Shown here: piece by piece, positions 1 through 12,440 of the stretch | Position numbering within the stretch: position 1 is the first letter of the stretch | Layout of the letters: each line of letters starts with the position of its first letter | NCBI GenBank assembly: GCA_022702545.1 | Contig: JAHRBC010000006.1 | Location: 434,001-498,000 of the forward strand | DNA: 64,000 bases | Reading direction: 5' to 3' | Source of the DNA: Phycomyces nitens | Lineage: Eukaryota > Mucoromycota > Mucoromycetes > Mucorales > Phycomycetaceae | The notes under the pieces: generated by a model | What the model was told of the DNA's origin: nothing | Seen by the model: only the letters and a program-made list of their open reading frames with translations | Databases searched by the model: none | Translations under genes and position numbers: made by a program

Positions 1-150
1 TGTCATCCAAGCCAACCGAATAAAACAATTGAAGCCTCTGTATGATTTATATAAAGTGGTGATTTATTGTGTGTGTATCTTTTATCTATTATAGATAAAT
101 ATTAATAGCTAACCTTGAGTAAAAAAATAAAAAAAAGAAAGATTTATAGA

Positions 151-3100
151 CTATGTGCTGTAAATATAGGTCGAATTATCATATTCATCGCGCGTCAAGA
201 AATCCCTAAAACACAATATAACAATTAGTTTATGAATCTTGCGATTAATTTTCCAAGAATACTTACTTTTCAATAAGAGACTCGATACGCTTCTTGATGT
301 CAGAGGCCTACAAGAATGGTTAGTTGGGATCCAGGACCCAGATTTCCCTCCTCTATGGCTTACATTGATTGGGAATTTAAGGATAGCAAACAATTCATTC
401 ACCAGGGCTCCATGAGTAAGCTTATTCTTGGCCTTCATGATACGAACAATGGCAGCATCGATCTATAGCACATAAAAGGGGTCAATATGTAATGCACTCT
501 AATTTCACCCCAATGGCTTGCCTGGCATTGTCGATTGAACAATACGCTGTTCTCTGTATCTTTATTCTCCTCGGTTGATGTATCACTGATGATCGGACTG
601 ATCTTGACACGAGGACGGGGAGCAGAAAAGTCTGCATTATATGTAAAGACATCTGTATTCTTGACCTCTATTCCAGGAGGTGTCTTTATCAACACTTGGA
701 ACTGTCCACACGCCAAGGACTGCAGCACCCGTCGAAGTTCCTTTTGATCTTCAAATGCATGTTATTTACTAATCACTTTATATTCAAAGTTACCTATTCC
801 AGTGGCAGTTGCGATTTCTGAGAAACTAATCGCCTCCTTTGACTCGTCATTGAATAGAAACAAGACGATCGATTGGAATAAACTAGTCGAAAGTTCTTTT
901 ACGCCTCGAGAGAATCTTACCCGAAGGATACATTGACCCAAGGCGTTGTGCCAAGTAAGTTTTTTACCCTTGAATTTCGAAACATAAAACTCTTTAAACA
1001 TCTCCTGGGATGCTGCCAGCTATAAGTGAGCAATGAATGGTAAGTATTTTGATAAGATGTGAATACATTTATTTACCTTTGGTGGTAGAATTGCCTCGTG
1101 CTTTGGAGTATTGGGCCATGCACTGGATGTCAGTATAATGACATTCATCGTCTTATCATACACATCGGTATCAATTGTGGCTTCCTTTAAAGATCTAGAA
1201 TCAGTATTGTTATGTGCAAGTATCTTATTTACCCTGAATTCAGCCTGGAGTTCAGAAGAAATCGACATGTCTTTGAACATGGTTTCCAAATCCTTTGTGA
1301 AATCCGGCCCACACTCTATTCAATGCAATGCATTAGCCACAGGGTGCAAACATGCAAAATATCTTTTTTAGATTGTCTTTACCTGCTTTAAGTCTGGTTA
1401 TCATGCTCTTTTCAGCATCTTCTGATACATCAAATGTAGACAAGAGTCTTCGGGCAAAAAACCTTCTGTAAAAGGCCTCAAAGATGTCCTTGCCTTTGGA
1501 TAATGATAAAACCAATTCAATAAGTCTATATCATAAAAGGGGTCATACAGAACCTACTTTGAGTAAACCTAAATATGGCGAGGGCGTTGTCCAGCACTTT
1601 ATCCATATCAATCTCTGCTTTTTTCTAATAATAGGATAAGTGCCTCTCAAGGTGTGTCTTTCTTTGCCATCAACTTACCTTTTCGCTCATCCTTAGTTTT
1701 GAATCAATGTATTTAGCTACTAATTCTGCAGGCTTGTTGTGTCTGGAATTGATGAATATTTCAAAGCTCTCCTTTAACGTGTTTCCAAACGCAACATTGT
1801 TTTCAAAGCATTGGTCCATAATTTTGTCTGCTCTTTCTTTTCTGTCCAGCAATGTAACAATCATGGTGCTATCATTTGCAGGATCCTTGATAAATTCTAT
1901 GCCTCGTTTCTATAAAGCACATTATCAGAAATTCAGGCCAAGAATACCAGAGATTGTTTGATTATTATTATTTTTTACCTTTATGTAGCTACCGAATGTT
2001 TGTCGCAATTCTGTACGGTCCTTTTCAGGAGACAATAGGTGGTAAAGTATCTTGAGAGACTCTAACTGCATTTTGTCTGCCATGGAATCAAACCCTGATT
2101 TTCAAATGGTGAAATTAGTGTGTAGAATCGACAGGTCAATGTACCTTTGGAAAGGATATCGGTAGTCATTCGATAAACAAGCTGATTCTTTACTGTCTGA
2201 ACCAATTTGACCTCTGTAGATTTATCCAGGTAGGCCTGCTTACGATCCTCGCCCTCTTCCTTGACACGCTTCATGACATGAACAAGATAGCTGGGAATGT
2301 CCATTCTTTGGATTAGTTCTTGGCCTTCTTTCTCATAATAAAGTGCGGTTTCTTCCATAAATCGAGGTTCAAATACTGTAGAGTATAGGGATAGGGTCAT
2401 CAACATTTGTAACAAGGACCTGATCAACTGCTGGTCTGTCGAACTGCCATCTCTAACAAAGGCGCAAGGCTACTTTTAGATATCGATTGTTGTACTCTCT
2501 GTACAATGTATACCTTTCGGCCTTTATAAAGTAGAGAATATTGGCGACCAATCGCTCTTTTATAGGACCAGACTTTACCAAGTGGTCCTTGAATAGCGTG
2601 TATCCAAGATCACTGTGGATCCAATTGATGTTAGAGGAATGTCTGGTTGTTCATATGGACATACATGATTGAGTCATATTCTGTAGACTGAACTATATAG
2701 CTTCTATCCATTGGCATAAAAAGCTTTCTCAATTGGTGCTACCGAATGTTTGGTGTCAGGCTTCATATATTGAATAGTCCTTGTAGGCCATTGCTTACCA
2801 GATCAAATGTCAATTGATTCCAACACTTATTCATATATTGAAGAAAATCATCAGATTTACTGGCCATACTGAAGATAGAAATAGGTGTAAGTATGCTTGG
2901 TTTGGCTCTCATCCTAGACATACTCTCTCAAATCCCTGACCAATCCGTCAATATGGCTGGAAAGCACATTTTTTACACGCTTATAAATATCTGCACTCTT
3001 TCCATCTCGACAGAGAATCTCACATTTCTAAATGAGAAGATCAGTGCTGATACTCTTTTTTTTTGGTCTCTCAAACTCAAGGATCGTGATGCTTACGATA

Positions 3101-3646
3101 TATGAATCATTCATGCCACTACTGACTGTTTTTCCAGACAAGATAGATGTAATGAGTGCTTCATGGGTATTCCAGGCATCTTTCAAGTATTCTTCTCCTG
3201 TAGTAACAGAAGCTACAACAAGTATATGAGTTTGTTTGGTTTGGAGCCTCTTTGTTTTTTTTTGGGGGGGAAATCATCTCTATACTATAGAGATCCATAA
3301 TATTGTCCTATCATACACCTCTTTTAATTGTTAGAAATGACTCACGTTTAGCGATCCAAAACAGTTTAGCATTTGTATGAACAGGCGACATGAATTTGGT
3401 TCGAATTTGTTTGCCAGAGGATTCAAAGTCTCTTGGTTTATTATGGATCAGAGGAATGCTGTCGATTACCATGGATTCACTAGTGTCATTCTTATCGACT
3501 GAATGAACCTTGTTCTGAAAATTGAATTGATTCAGAGTTGGCTGCAGTGAGGACAAGGATGCCTTTCGTTTTCTGGTGGTGTCTAGAGGCAGTTGAGCAT
3601 CCTGTATAGAGTTTAATAACAATAACAAACCTTTACCTTTGCTCAT
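151..3646 (-). CDS. Cullin, CUL4-type scaffold of a RING ubiquitin ligase
   Basis: Cullins hold a RING protein (RBX1) at the C-terminus and a substrate adaptor at the N-terminus; CUL4 members use DDB1. The gene has many short introns, so exons are scattered over 3.5 kb. Visible cullin landmarks from N to C are: LCRDGKSADIYKRV; EGQELIQRMDIPSYLVHV; NKPAELVAKYIDSKLRMSEK; FEAFYRRFFARRLL then DVSEDAEKSMITRLK; MFKDMSISSELQAEFR; and the neddylation segment IDAAIVRIMKAKNKL, with the acceptor lysine codon at about 433-435. The protein ends KKRIESLIEKDFLTRDEYDNSTYIYST, where a GT..AG intron splits the second-last block. Spacing and the N-terminal block fit CUL4 better than CUL1 or CUL3. The start at 3646 (MSKGKG) is my best guess because it opens the first long in-frame stretch; the N-terminal exons around 2450-3300 are the least certain. 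Confidence 0.9.
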
Positions 3647-3716
3647 TATGTCAGGTTCGATAACTGTAGACGCGCAAGTAATAAAAAAGATAGTATGCAC
3701 CAAAAAGCTAGTTCCG

Positions 3717-3742
3717 AGAGACAGACAGACAGACAGACAGAG
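3717..3742. repeat. (CAGA)n microsatellite
   Basis: A short perfect tetranucleotide tract lies just upstream of the proposed cullin start. A complementary CTGT tract occurs at 9951-9973. No function is implied. Confidence 0.9.
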
Positions 3743-3867
3743 GTAAGTAGGTAAGCAGTCCGATGAGCCGTCCGAGTCGGACTTTGTGTCTCATGAAAAA
3801 GAGCTAAATTTAGAACACTGTCTTTATGAATCAAAAAAAAATAGGCACAGCTCTCTTATTAGGATTC

Positions 3868-3870
3868 CTC

Positions 3871-3904
<34 letters not shown>
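3868..3904. repeat. (TTA)n microsatellite
   Basis: A run of about eleven TTA units sits in the short gap between the cullin and the start codon of the EXORDIUM-like gene, within its presumed promoter or 5'UTR. Confidence 0.85.
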
Positions 3905-3906
<2 letters not shown>

Positions 3907-3933
3907 TATCCACATTAAAAATAGTAGATCAAG

Positions 3934-5053
3934 ATGAAGTTCATTTCGACAGCAGTATCGCTTTTATTTTCGGCAATTCTTGTGGCTGCTCAGCAAGACG
4001 CCCCCACGACCACCCCCACGGCTGCCTCCACTCCTAATCTCACACCTCTGGCCACAAAATATGGAGATAGCTTTAAGAATGCAGGCGGAAAGATGCTCAT
4101 TGACAAAGTGAATGGTGAGCAAGACCCCAAGTCTGAACCCTTACTAATCTCTCGAGCCAGTCTACTTGATCTTTTATGGTGACTGGTCTTCACCAGAGGC
4201 ACAGAATGACCAGAGTGTATTTATGAGCTTTGTGGACCGTTTGTCGAGTACCTCTTGGTTCAGCACATGTAAAGTACCTTTAAATTTATATAAATATTTG
4301 GATATTGGAAACAAGCGCCTTGATTTCTGTTCCCAAAAAAAGATTTAGAGACTAATTGGCTCTATTACAGTAAAACAATATCCAAATGCTGATGGAAAGA
4401 CGATCGGTGGCCCTCTAAGCCTTGCTGCTGCCGTCACAGATTCTGGAAGCCACGGACTCAATCTGACAGACACAAATACCCATAAACAGATTGTCACAGA
4501 CGCTGTCCACTCGGGATACCTTGACGCCACAAACCAATTAGACAATGATGGCTTCTATATCATCCTGGCTGCCAAGAATGTACAGGACTCCGACTTTTGC
4601 AACACCCATTGTGGCTACAATGGCTATAGCGATGAGTTCCAATATATGTACATTGGTTACCCAGGCTCATGTACAGACAGGTATTTAACAGCCACATCTG
4701 GCCGTTTATTAACTTTTCTTCTCTTTATTAGCTGTGTTCCAGGCTTCAACCAGGTCGATTCGCCCAACAACAGCACATCAATTGATGCAGCCATTACCAT
4801 ATTTTCCCACGAAGTCCAGGACATCTTGACAGATCCCAGAGACGATGCATGGATCTTGAAGGACGGCGACACAAAGGTCGAGGTTGGAGATTTCTGCTCT
4901 GGCCAAGGTGTCACTGAATCCCAGTGGTTTGGAGCCACCAGCCAAGTCGAAGGAAGAAACGCGAGCTACAACCTGGCCATTGATGACAAAAAGTACCTCG
5001 TCCAGACCATCTATAGCCCAAAGTCCAAGACATGCGTACTTTCTTCCGAGTAA
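3934..5053 (+). CDS. Secreted EXORDIUM / phosphate-induced-protein-1-like protein
   Basis: The protein begins with a clear signal peptide (MKFISTAVSLLFSAILVAAQ) followed by a Thr/Pro-rich linker. The body matches the Phi-1/EXORDIUM family: VYLIFYGDWSS (the family's 'YGNW' block, about residue 60), DNDGFYIILAAKNV, CNTHCGYNG, YMYIGYPGSC and a C-terminal ISHE-like segment (IFSHEVQDILTDP). Paired cysteines fit an extracellular protein. Four exons (3934-4114, 4161-4268, 4371-4680, 4732-5053) join in frame to 306 aa, close to plant family members. In plants the family is apoplastic and linked to growth; its biochemical role is unknown and the function here is inferred only from the fold. It is transcribed away from the cullin, convergent with the CotH-family gene, and about 175 bases from it. 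Confidence 0.85.
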
Positions 5054-5076
5054 CATTTGTGGAAGACTCATTTCAT

Positions 5077-5095
5077 ATCTCTCTCTCTCTCTCTA
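5077..5095. repeat. (TC)n tract in 3' flank
   Basis: A short CT-rich tract follows the stop codon of the EXORDIUM-like gene. It lies in the intergenic space between the two convergent genes and probably in the 3'UTR. Confidence 0.7.
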
Positions 5096-5227
5096 CCCTT
5101 TCAATCATTCAACATATAAATATAATAGGAAAATCGACATTTATTATTATTGCTATTGTTATTATTATTATTGCTATTGTCGGTATGCGTTGTATGATGA
5201 TATATAGAGAACAGATAATAAGATAGA

Positions 5228-7241
5228 TTAAGAATTGGCTTCTAGATATCTATCCAAGGACATTCTGGTCTCATCTAACCATTCCTTGAGTGGCATCAGA
5301 GAAGGGTGTCCTCTTATTGGGCCTTGGATAGCAGATATAAAGTTGATGTTTCCTATGCGCGAAAGAAAGTCGTGGCCAAGTGGCATCTGCAGAATCTTTT
5401 CCTGGATCTGTTCTTGCTTCTTCTTGGCCTCTGTGGTATTTTGGGATCCCTGGCTATGGACGCGACGCAGACTTTCATCCCATGCCACGTCTTCCTTGAT
5501 AAGATCGGCCAAAAAGTCAATGTGGGCAAACAGGGCAGGGTTATTAAACAGATTCTTGTGGAAGGTCTGGATGATGGTATTGAACTGCTTGTTGAACCCT
5601 GGGACACTGAGGATTTGCTTGATAATTGGGCGATTGCGGTTCTTGTTCAAGAGATCAAAGCGGTCGATTTGAGCAATATTGCGGCTAGGAGATATTGCTC
5701 TAGAATCCCGAACAGGGATCATTGTACTTCCCAGAGTCTGGTCCAGGTCGGCTGTCATCCACAGGAACCTCTTGGTACCCGGTTGGCGGTACAGAAAGTA
5801 ATTGTGTGCCTGACCCAGATATCCGTCTACATGACCCATTAGGATTTCAAGAGCCATACTGAAATAAAGAGGTTAGAATACAATGAAAACACAAAGATTT
5901 GATGCCTACTTTTTCAAAAAGAGATCCACGTCGATTCTCTTGTTCCAAGCACGTTCTAGAGCGCTTCCTTGGCCATTTTCATTTTCATTATCGTCATCGT
6001 CGTCTGGCTTGGGATCATTGATAAACCGGATCAACTTTACTAATGGCTCGTATCCTTTGCCCTTCTTGGTTCCATCTTCTGCCAGCTTATAGGCCGAGAC
6101 ACCCTTGAAGAAATAGTCTTCTATATTGGGACCAGCATAGGCAAGATTGGCACCCTGCTCGAGGATGTCTTGGGCCATTGGGTTCTCGGGCATGCTTCCC
6201 TGGTAGAGAATTCCGTGACTGTCGCTGTCACCTCCATTGATGACATTGTCGATAAACGGACTCTTGTAATTGTCAATAAATAAATAAAGCCCCATTGGAC
6301 GCTCGTTTACAAACAATCTATGTATATATTTATAAAATAAAATAAAATAAAAGCGCATAAGATATTGTGTCATGTGTTTACCGGCTTTCTTACCTGACGT
6401 ATGACGCCTTTGAGGCTGGCATAGAAGATGAATCGAGTACATCATAGTATAGTTTCTCTCGAATGAATGACGGATCTGTTGCGCATGAACGCAATTTGAA
6501 ACGACGATAGCCTCCCAGCGAAGAATCGCCATGCTTGAGGTGGAAGTTGTAGGAAAATTTATCAAAAAGACGCGAGGTTTGGCCGCCCAATTGGAATTTG
6601 ACGTTTGAGAACTGGTCAACCTTCTCTGCACTGTTGAAATGGTTAAAAGGGTACGAGAATTGGCCAAAGTAACTTACCTGATATGAGACATGTTGACATT
6701 GATCGCAATAGGCTCCAGGTAGTTGCCATGGAGAGATTCTAGGTCAGCTTGAGGAGCTTTAACATGGATAGTTGGGATTTCGTTGATTGGGTGCGCAATT
6801 TTGGCATCTAGCCTATGGTAGGCATTTCTATCGGGGAATACTGAAGGAATCATGCTGTGCTCATTAATAAAAGTACGTTGGCGACCATAAAAGTCATTGA
6901 TGGATACGGCGCTTGGAGTGCGCTGGAAAGCCTCGCTGTCGACAATGGTTCCATTCGTATGAATCTTGATATAGCGATATTTCTTGTGGCCTGGAGCACT
7001 CCCGACGTGCAAAAGACTGTCGATGTTGGAGGGTGGAATTGAATAGACTTGGCGATCACCCTCGATCTGGACAGCCATCTTTATGCTTGGATCATGCAGA
7101 GGCTCGACAACCTTGTAGACAGACATTGGTGGGACTTTGGAGGCAACCACCAGAGAGGCAGCGCAGATAAACAAGCAGGATGCTAGAGGAGGGTAAGCAC
7201 AAGTCAATTGAAGCAATTAGCTTACCTTTTGAATAGATCAT
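5228..7241 (-). CDS. CotH-family secreted protein (CotH kinase-like fold)
   Basis: Five exons (7241-7226, 7182-6678, 6630-6394, 6317-5910, 5858-5228) join in frame to 598 aa. Splicing out the first intron creates a signal peptide, MIYSKASCLFICAASLVVAS; the unspliced reading would not. CotH landmarks are RLFDKFSYNFHLKH, GYRRFKLRSCATDPSFIRE, a Y-x-N-E-x-P-M-G-L-Y-L segment, and the C-terminal kinase-like block MGHVDGYLGQAHNYFLY followed by TADLDQT, whose acidic residues correspond to the metal-binding positions of the bacterial CotH kinase. The family is expanded in Mucorales, where some members are cell-surface proteins that contact host receptors and others are spore-coat proteins. Which role applies here cannot be told from sequence. 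An exposed hydrophobic C-terminus or GPI signal is not obvious; the protein ends LDRYLEANS. Confidence 0.92.
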
Positions 7242-7552
7242 TTCTTTAGAAGACTAAGAATGAAAGAGACCAGGGTGCCCCCAAATGCTTGAATTTATAG
7301 CCCTCTGGACTCGGTCAAACATCGGGACCTCCGAGGTTTCACTTTCTTTCTTGAGTTTTGGTGATTTTTGTAAGTTCACCACCATTGAGTTATAAACCCC
7401 CCTATTAGTATGGATGCCATAAATTTCCTTTATCGCAATCCTGGCTGGTTAAAGCCACGATAGGTTATTTTCTAGAGTGATTGCAACTACTATTAAACAA
7501 ACACGAATCGACAATAGTCTTGGTCCAAGGGCATTGTAAATATGGGCTGCAA

Positions 7553-7575
7553 AACCACACACACACACACACACA
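7553..7575. repeat. (CA)n microsatellite
   Basis: A dinucleotide run lies between the CotH-family gene and the end of the multi-pass membrane protein gene. Confidence 0.85.
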
Positions 7576-7605
7576 TGCAGTTGATTATTTCAAGATATAT
7601 ATATT

Positions 7606-9230
7606 CTAAAACATGCGGTAGTCATTATTATTCCATTCACGGTTATCTGCCAGTCTCCGGGGGCCATCTGTGGAGAATGAGGTGGTTTCGAGAGACATCT
7701 TGGTGTTCTTTTGTTTGATAGGCGAGCGAGATGATGCTTGCTTGGGCCGATTGGTCAATGCAAATGTTGGGGCCGAGACGGTAGAATTGACAGTGTCGTC
7801 TTTGTAGACAAACGGATTGTATTGGAGCGAGAGCTGATAAGCCTTGTCTGACTCTAGAGGGCATTGGTCACCGGAAATCGATACACCATCCACTCTCTGG
7901 CAAGCATTGTGTTGGCTTGGTTGAGAACCATCATTGGTTGCCGGCTTATCTGGTCGACCCAAGTTGGCCTCATTGCTATCGTGAGGCATTTGTAGAGCCT
8001 GGCTTACAAGTTAAAGACCAAATCGCTTAAAGATATTTAGACATACCATTCCACAATTATCACACATTGATGTATTTGCGGGTCGAACAGCGTCTGCCCG
8101 TAATGCCTCTACTAGCAGTGTTGACTCGACAATCTCAAAATACACTGTGAATGACTGGATAGATTTAGCAAGTGAAAGAGGTATAGTATTAGGAGGTTTA
8201 GTCCTGAGTTCAAGTTAGCCAAGATGACTCTATCTTTTAAAATATACCTACATCAGTCCTATCGCCAAGAAACTCTGTCACTTTAAGCAAATTCATTGCA
8301 AAGTTGGCAACAAATGCTAAAATGAGACAGATTAAGGATTTCCTGGCAATATATTCAATCAAACTATTCTGCTGGCTCATTACAGATCTTGATCGCTGGA
8401 TATGCTTGTACAGTCTATGGCCGTCCATTAGCCATAATTCAACAAACAGACCAATACCTTCTGACAAACATTCCACTCAAGAACAGGTTCGCAAGTGAGT
8501 CCGAGATAAAGTTGAGGATCAGGACACCAGTGACCCTATTGAATGTCTTAGAAGGGGGAAATTCAATTGGGTATCTACCTACCATTCCGTTAGACAAGTA
8601 ACACCGGTTGGCACCTGTTGGCTCATATTGTTCTTTTGAACGTTGAAATAAGACAATTCATATGGCCAATCTGCAAATCTCAATGCGATGAAGAATACGC
8701 CCACGCATTTGATCCATTTCGAATGACGTTCGGTTTCAATGATCACCAGCCGCATAAACATTACTGTGTAGAATAAAAGATAGTCTGGTTTGTGATTGTT
8801 AGCCAAGAGTCGATTGATGATGTTGAAGATGAAGATGATGATCGATTTACCAATGTGCCATAATCTATTGATCGAATTGACTGGTGATTAGCCTTTATTT
8901 CTTTTATTTTGATCGCCAATAGATTCACATACGAGATCAAGAGAGGAAAAAATGCACAGGTGGTTATTTCAAATAATGGAATGAGTCCAAAGAGGAATCG
9001 ATGGATAAAAAAGACTGATATCTGGCCCAGATTTACGAGATGTCTAAATAAATATGTGCGTGTGAATATTGACAATTTGGGATTGACAAGACCTACATTT
9101 TGCCTCGAGTACGCCTGTACTGCTTTAAACTGACATGAAAGTTCCTTGCACAAATGACAACTGCAAGCCACATGCCAATCATATTCATCCGATCTACAAT
9201 GCGTTCTGCAAAGGGGGATAGCTCAATCAT
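7606..9230 (-). CDS. Unrecognised multi-pass membrane protein, possibly 7TM
   Basis: I do not recognise the family. The reading frame starts at 9230 (MIELSPFAERIVDRMNMIGM). Successive exons encode hydrophobic helices: IGMWLAVVICAR, LGQISVFFIHRFLFGLIPL, FFPLLISYVNLLA, KCVGVFFIALRFADWPY, VTGVLILNFISDSLANLFLSG and SLICLILAFVANFAMNLL. Basic loops such as FVRRLYKHIQRSRS lie between them. The C-terminal exon (7606 to about 8000) is a soluble, polar tail of roughly 125 residues. Several introns with GTAxGT donors are visible (for example 7997-8047 and near 8567). The number of helices, short loops and long cytoplasmic-like tail resemble a receptor or a fungal 7TM protein, but this is inference from hydrophobicity only. 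Exon limits in the middle of the gene are approximate. Confidence 0.6.
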
Positions 9231-11544
9231 TGTCGACAGGCGGTTTGGTAGCTAGTATATGCTGGCAGCTCTTTTCAAAAAAGCCCAAAGGTCAGGGCCA
9301 GGTCCTGTAAATAAAAATAAAAAGAAGAAGAAGAAGAAGAAAGGTTCCTCGGGATAGACTACAAAAAGGCAGATATCTTGAATAAATAAAAAAAAGAAGG
9401 TTTATGGTACGGCAAAGTTAGAGATGCCAAAGAAGAACATTAAAAATATGATGAAATTAACTGCGGAGGTTTTCCTCGTGGCTGTAACATTCATTTTAGA
9501 TCTCTAGCTATTGTTCTGCTTCAATTGCATTTAACCAGAAAAATGAAGCAAAATATCAAGATGATTTGGTCAATAGAATCGAACTACCAAAGACTCTCCT
9601 GGCTTTGATGATAGTGTAATGCCAAGTCATCAATTAATGGTCAAGACTGATATTTTATACATAAACGTTGACTCTGATGAGAAATGGTATGCTTCGTTTT
9701 ATTAGCAACTACCTATTTTCCCCTGCACAAGGCCGGTAAAATGTAAGCTGGGAAGGACAAGGTTGACAAGATGAAGAGTCTTTCTAGGAACATTGGGACC
9801 ATTAGCCTATAGAAATTGGCGGGATATGCTGGAATAAACAGCGTTCCTCATTACCCCGCCTTTGACGGGATGGGGCTGAAATTACCGGATCCAAAGATTG
9901 AAAGGTGTATTTATTTTATTTATTTCAGTAATCTTGGTCAGGATGCCATTCTGTCTGTCTGTCTGTCTGTCTGGTGATAATTTCGGCTTAACTGGTGGCT
10001 GTTTATCAACTAAGAAAAGCAGGGTAGTGTGTATATTGCAAAAAAGAAAAGAAAGCTTCCACAGATTGCCCATTCAAAAACACAGGCCAGAATATATCGT
10101 TCATATTAAACCAGAATGCCATCATATCTTGTTAGTTTCTCTTTCTGAAATATATCCATTGGTGATGAGGGTGGGTGCTGGGAACTCTCAAGTAAAAAGC
10201 CAATTTACTTAATTGTCCGACTCATTAACAAGATTTTTCCAACTGTAATATAATTAGATATTCAATGGGTTTGTCCCACCCGTCTGCGTTTCCTTACATT
10301 GGTTCATTCATTACCGTCTCAGTGCATGTTTTGCTGTCGTAAATCGGCCATGGTGTCTTGTAGGCTGGGAAATTTTGAGTTTCTAGTCTTATTCGACAAG
10401 TAAATTGCGTTACCAGGTATGTGGAAAACTCAAACAGGCAAAGGGTCATTCTTATCTTTGCCAAACCATGTTTCTCTCAATGATACCATAGTTCTGGCTG
10501 ACGTACAGAAAATATACTGGACAAAAGGATTAGACTGTAAATTCTGGGATTCTTCCTATAGTTACATTCTCCCTTTGATGATAAAGTGCTACAAACATGT
10601 TCAACACCATTACACCATGTCTATTTACACTTTTGTATGGAATTATTAGGAACGAGCGATACCATTCCTTTGGAGATTTCCAAGCAAACTCTATACGCAC
10701 AGAAACATTGGGCATTATGGTTTGAAATTCAACCGATAATACGGTAATTATAACTTTTATTCTCAAATATTCCAGGTTACTTTCTTGTCATTGGATATCC
10801 ATATTATACAATTACAGGGATTTCCAACATATTATATATATATATGATACTGGATAAAATGGATTAGAACATTATGTAAGCAAAGCTTGTTTTATAATAC
10901 AATACATGTATTGATTTCAGGATAGAAATTAAATGTCCAGATCTATAAAAGATTGGCTTTAAGAATCATATCCGTGACATTATATGCTTGTATCAGGCCA
11001 TCTACTTTCCTGATTTCAGCTGTAGAACGCCTTGGTACCCTTGATAAATATCCAAATATATTAAGTAATGACAGTACAAGGGTTGATTAAAGAGATTGAA
11101 GGGTTGAAAATATTGTACCACAAACCCTTTAATAAATTTGTGAATGGTAAAAAACAAAATAGAGCTGATTTCAAAGAAAACAAAAAAAAGGTTTGATTCT
11201 TATAACCTGATTAATTGTAAGTTTACATGTTTGTATCGTGTGTCCTTTATCCTTACAAAGATGTTAAAAGATTAGTTCCCGGTATTTACTCATATTGTTC
11301 GTTTTGGCCCAAGGAATGTGGTAGTTATAAAGTGCCATACTCTTACCGATCATTTCTATATAAAAAAAAGACCTGGCCATAAATTTAAGATTTATAAATC
11401 TCTGTACAGCAATGGGTATGATATTGAGGCCTACTAAATAAAAAGAAGAGTAATAAAGTTAGCTATAATATACTCGAAGCTTTCAAAATGAAGCATGCTT
11501 CTTTATATGTAAGAGTAATACAACTAAAATGTATTATTTTGTTG
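9231..11544. other. AT-rich intergenic DNA at the edge of the repeat island
   Basis: No supported gene. The stretch contains an AAG/AGA purine tract near 9325-9345 and a CTGT microsatellite (9951-9973). Short open frames near 10419-10766 occur on both strands and have no recognisable motif. Base composition becomes more AT-rich toward 11 kb, where the inverted repeat arm begins. Confidence 0.6.
9951..9973. repeat. (CTGT)n microsatellite
   Basis: Perfect tetranucleotide tract, the complement of the CAGA tract at 3717-3742. Confidence 0.9.
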
Positions 11545-12440
11545 TATATACAGACTCATGCCAATAACAACGATGATTAATTAAAACTCCACAAAATAAA
11601 GGGTCAATACTACATTCTTCTTTACAAGGCATTTCTCATTCAAACCATCCAATTATCAACAAAACAAAAACATGGCCCTTGGAAAATTGAAAATAACTTT
11701 CATGTCAAAAAAGAAGACTTTTTATCACTGGAACTATTATGAATGGATCGCCTCTACTTATTTTTTAAAAGACCAACATACCTATACAAGCAGTATACGA
11801 TGGAATCAAAAGATGGAGAGACTGAAAATGCATCTCCAAAGGAACCAAAGAGGAACTTTCAAACTTATGAATGTGCGAGATTAATGCAATCTAGTCAATG
11901 AAATGAAGAATAATTGTAAAGCACTTGGAGAACTTGCGGCCTTTGCGTCAGACACAATGGTCATTCAATCTCCAAATCTACATTTCAGAGAAACTGCCCG
12001 TAGAATCACCATGACTTTATTTTTTTAGCTATAATAATTACCGTTATTAAAATAATATAGGGAAAAGCAATTAACTTTTGCTAATTACTTCAAAGAAACT
12101 AATCAGAGATGGGATTATATCATTTCGAGATTTCAAGATTCATGTTTTTTTTTCAGAAGATGAAAACATAATTTACAAAACATAAAAGTTATTCCAACTT
12201 GTATAGCAACCAATACACCATTAATATTAATATATTATTAATATATAAAAATGGGATATTTCATCTTGAAAAATATTAATGATTGAGACGGAATTACGCT
12301 AAAATAAATGACTTCCCTACTATTCTGGAGGCAAGGTCGAATAAATCATAATATATTATTACTATTTGTTTTTTACCATTTGGCCAGTACGACTAATGAC
12401 ATACTGAAACAGATCGAAAAAGGGGTAATAAAAAATGAAT
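11545..12440 (+). repeat. Left arm of a ~890-bp inverted repeat
   Basis: This segment is repeated in inverted orientation at about 19042-19936 with only scattered substitutions and small indels. Shared landmarks include TATATACAGACTCAT at the outer edge, the CATGGCCCTTGG start, a long block around AATCAGAGATGGGATTATATC, and ACTTCCCTACTATTCTGG near the inner edge. Similarity stops on the outer side near 11544 and on the inner side near 12440. The arm carries a decayed ORF (11672-12028). Confidence 0.9.
11672..12028 (+). pseudogene. Decayed ORF in the left repeat arm (ORF B)
   Basis: A 118-codon frame runs from an ATG (MALGKLKITFMSKKK..) to a TAG, interrupted by one in-frame TAA after LMNVRD at 11882-11884. 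The frame continues with protein-like sequence (NEMKNNCKALGELAAF, then RETARRITMTLFF). The family is unknown to me. The second copy, in the right arm, has a one-base deletion after MALGKLK that also breaks the frame. Retained similarity on both sides of the stop suggests a gene of a repeated element that died recently. Confidence 0.5.

Noticed and set aside
3598..3645. Possible intron directly after the cullin start (GTAAAG .. ATACAG)
   Set aside because: The splice would shift the phase of the following exon (DAQLPLDTTRKRK). Continuous reading keeps the frame, so I kept it unspliced.
10419..10766. Opposing short frames near 10.5 kb
   Set aside because: Both strands are open only because of low stop density here. 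No family motif on either.
11545..12440. Interpretation of the arms as LTRs of one retrotransposon
   Set aside because: The copies are inverted, not direct, lack TG..CA ends, and contain ORF remnants. They are not a pair of LTRs.
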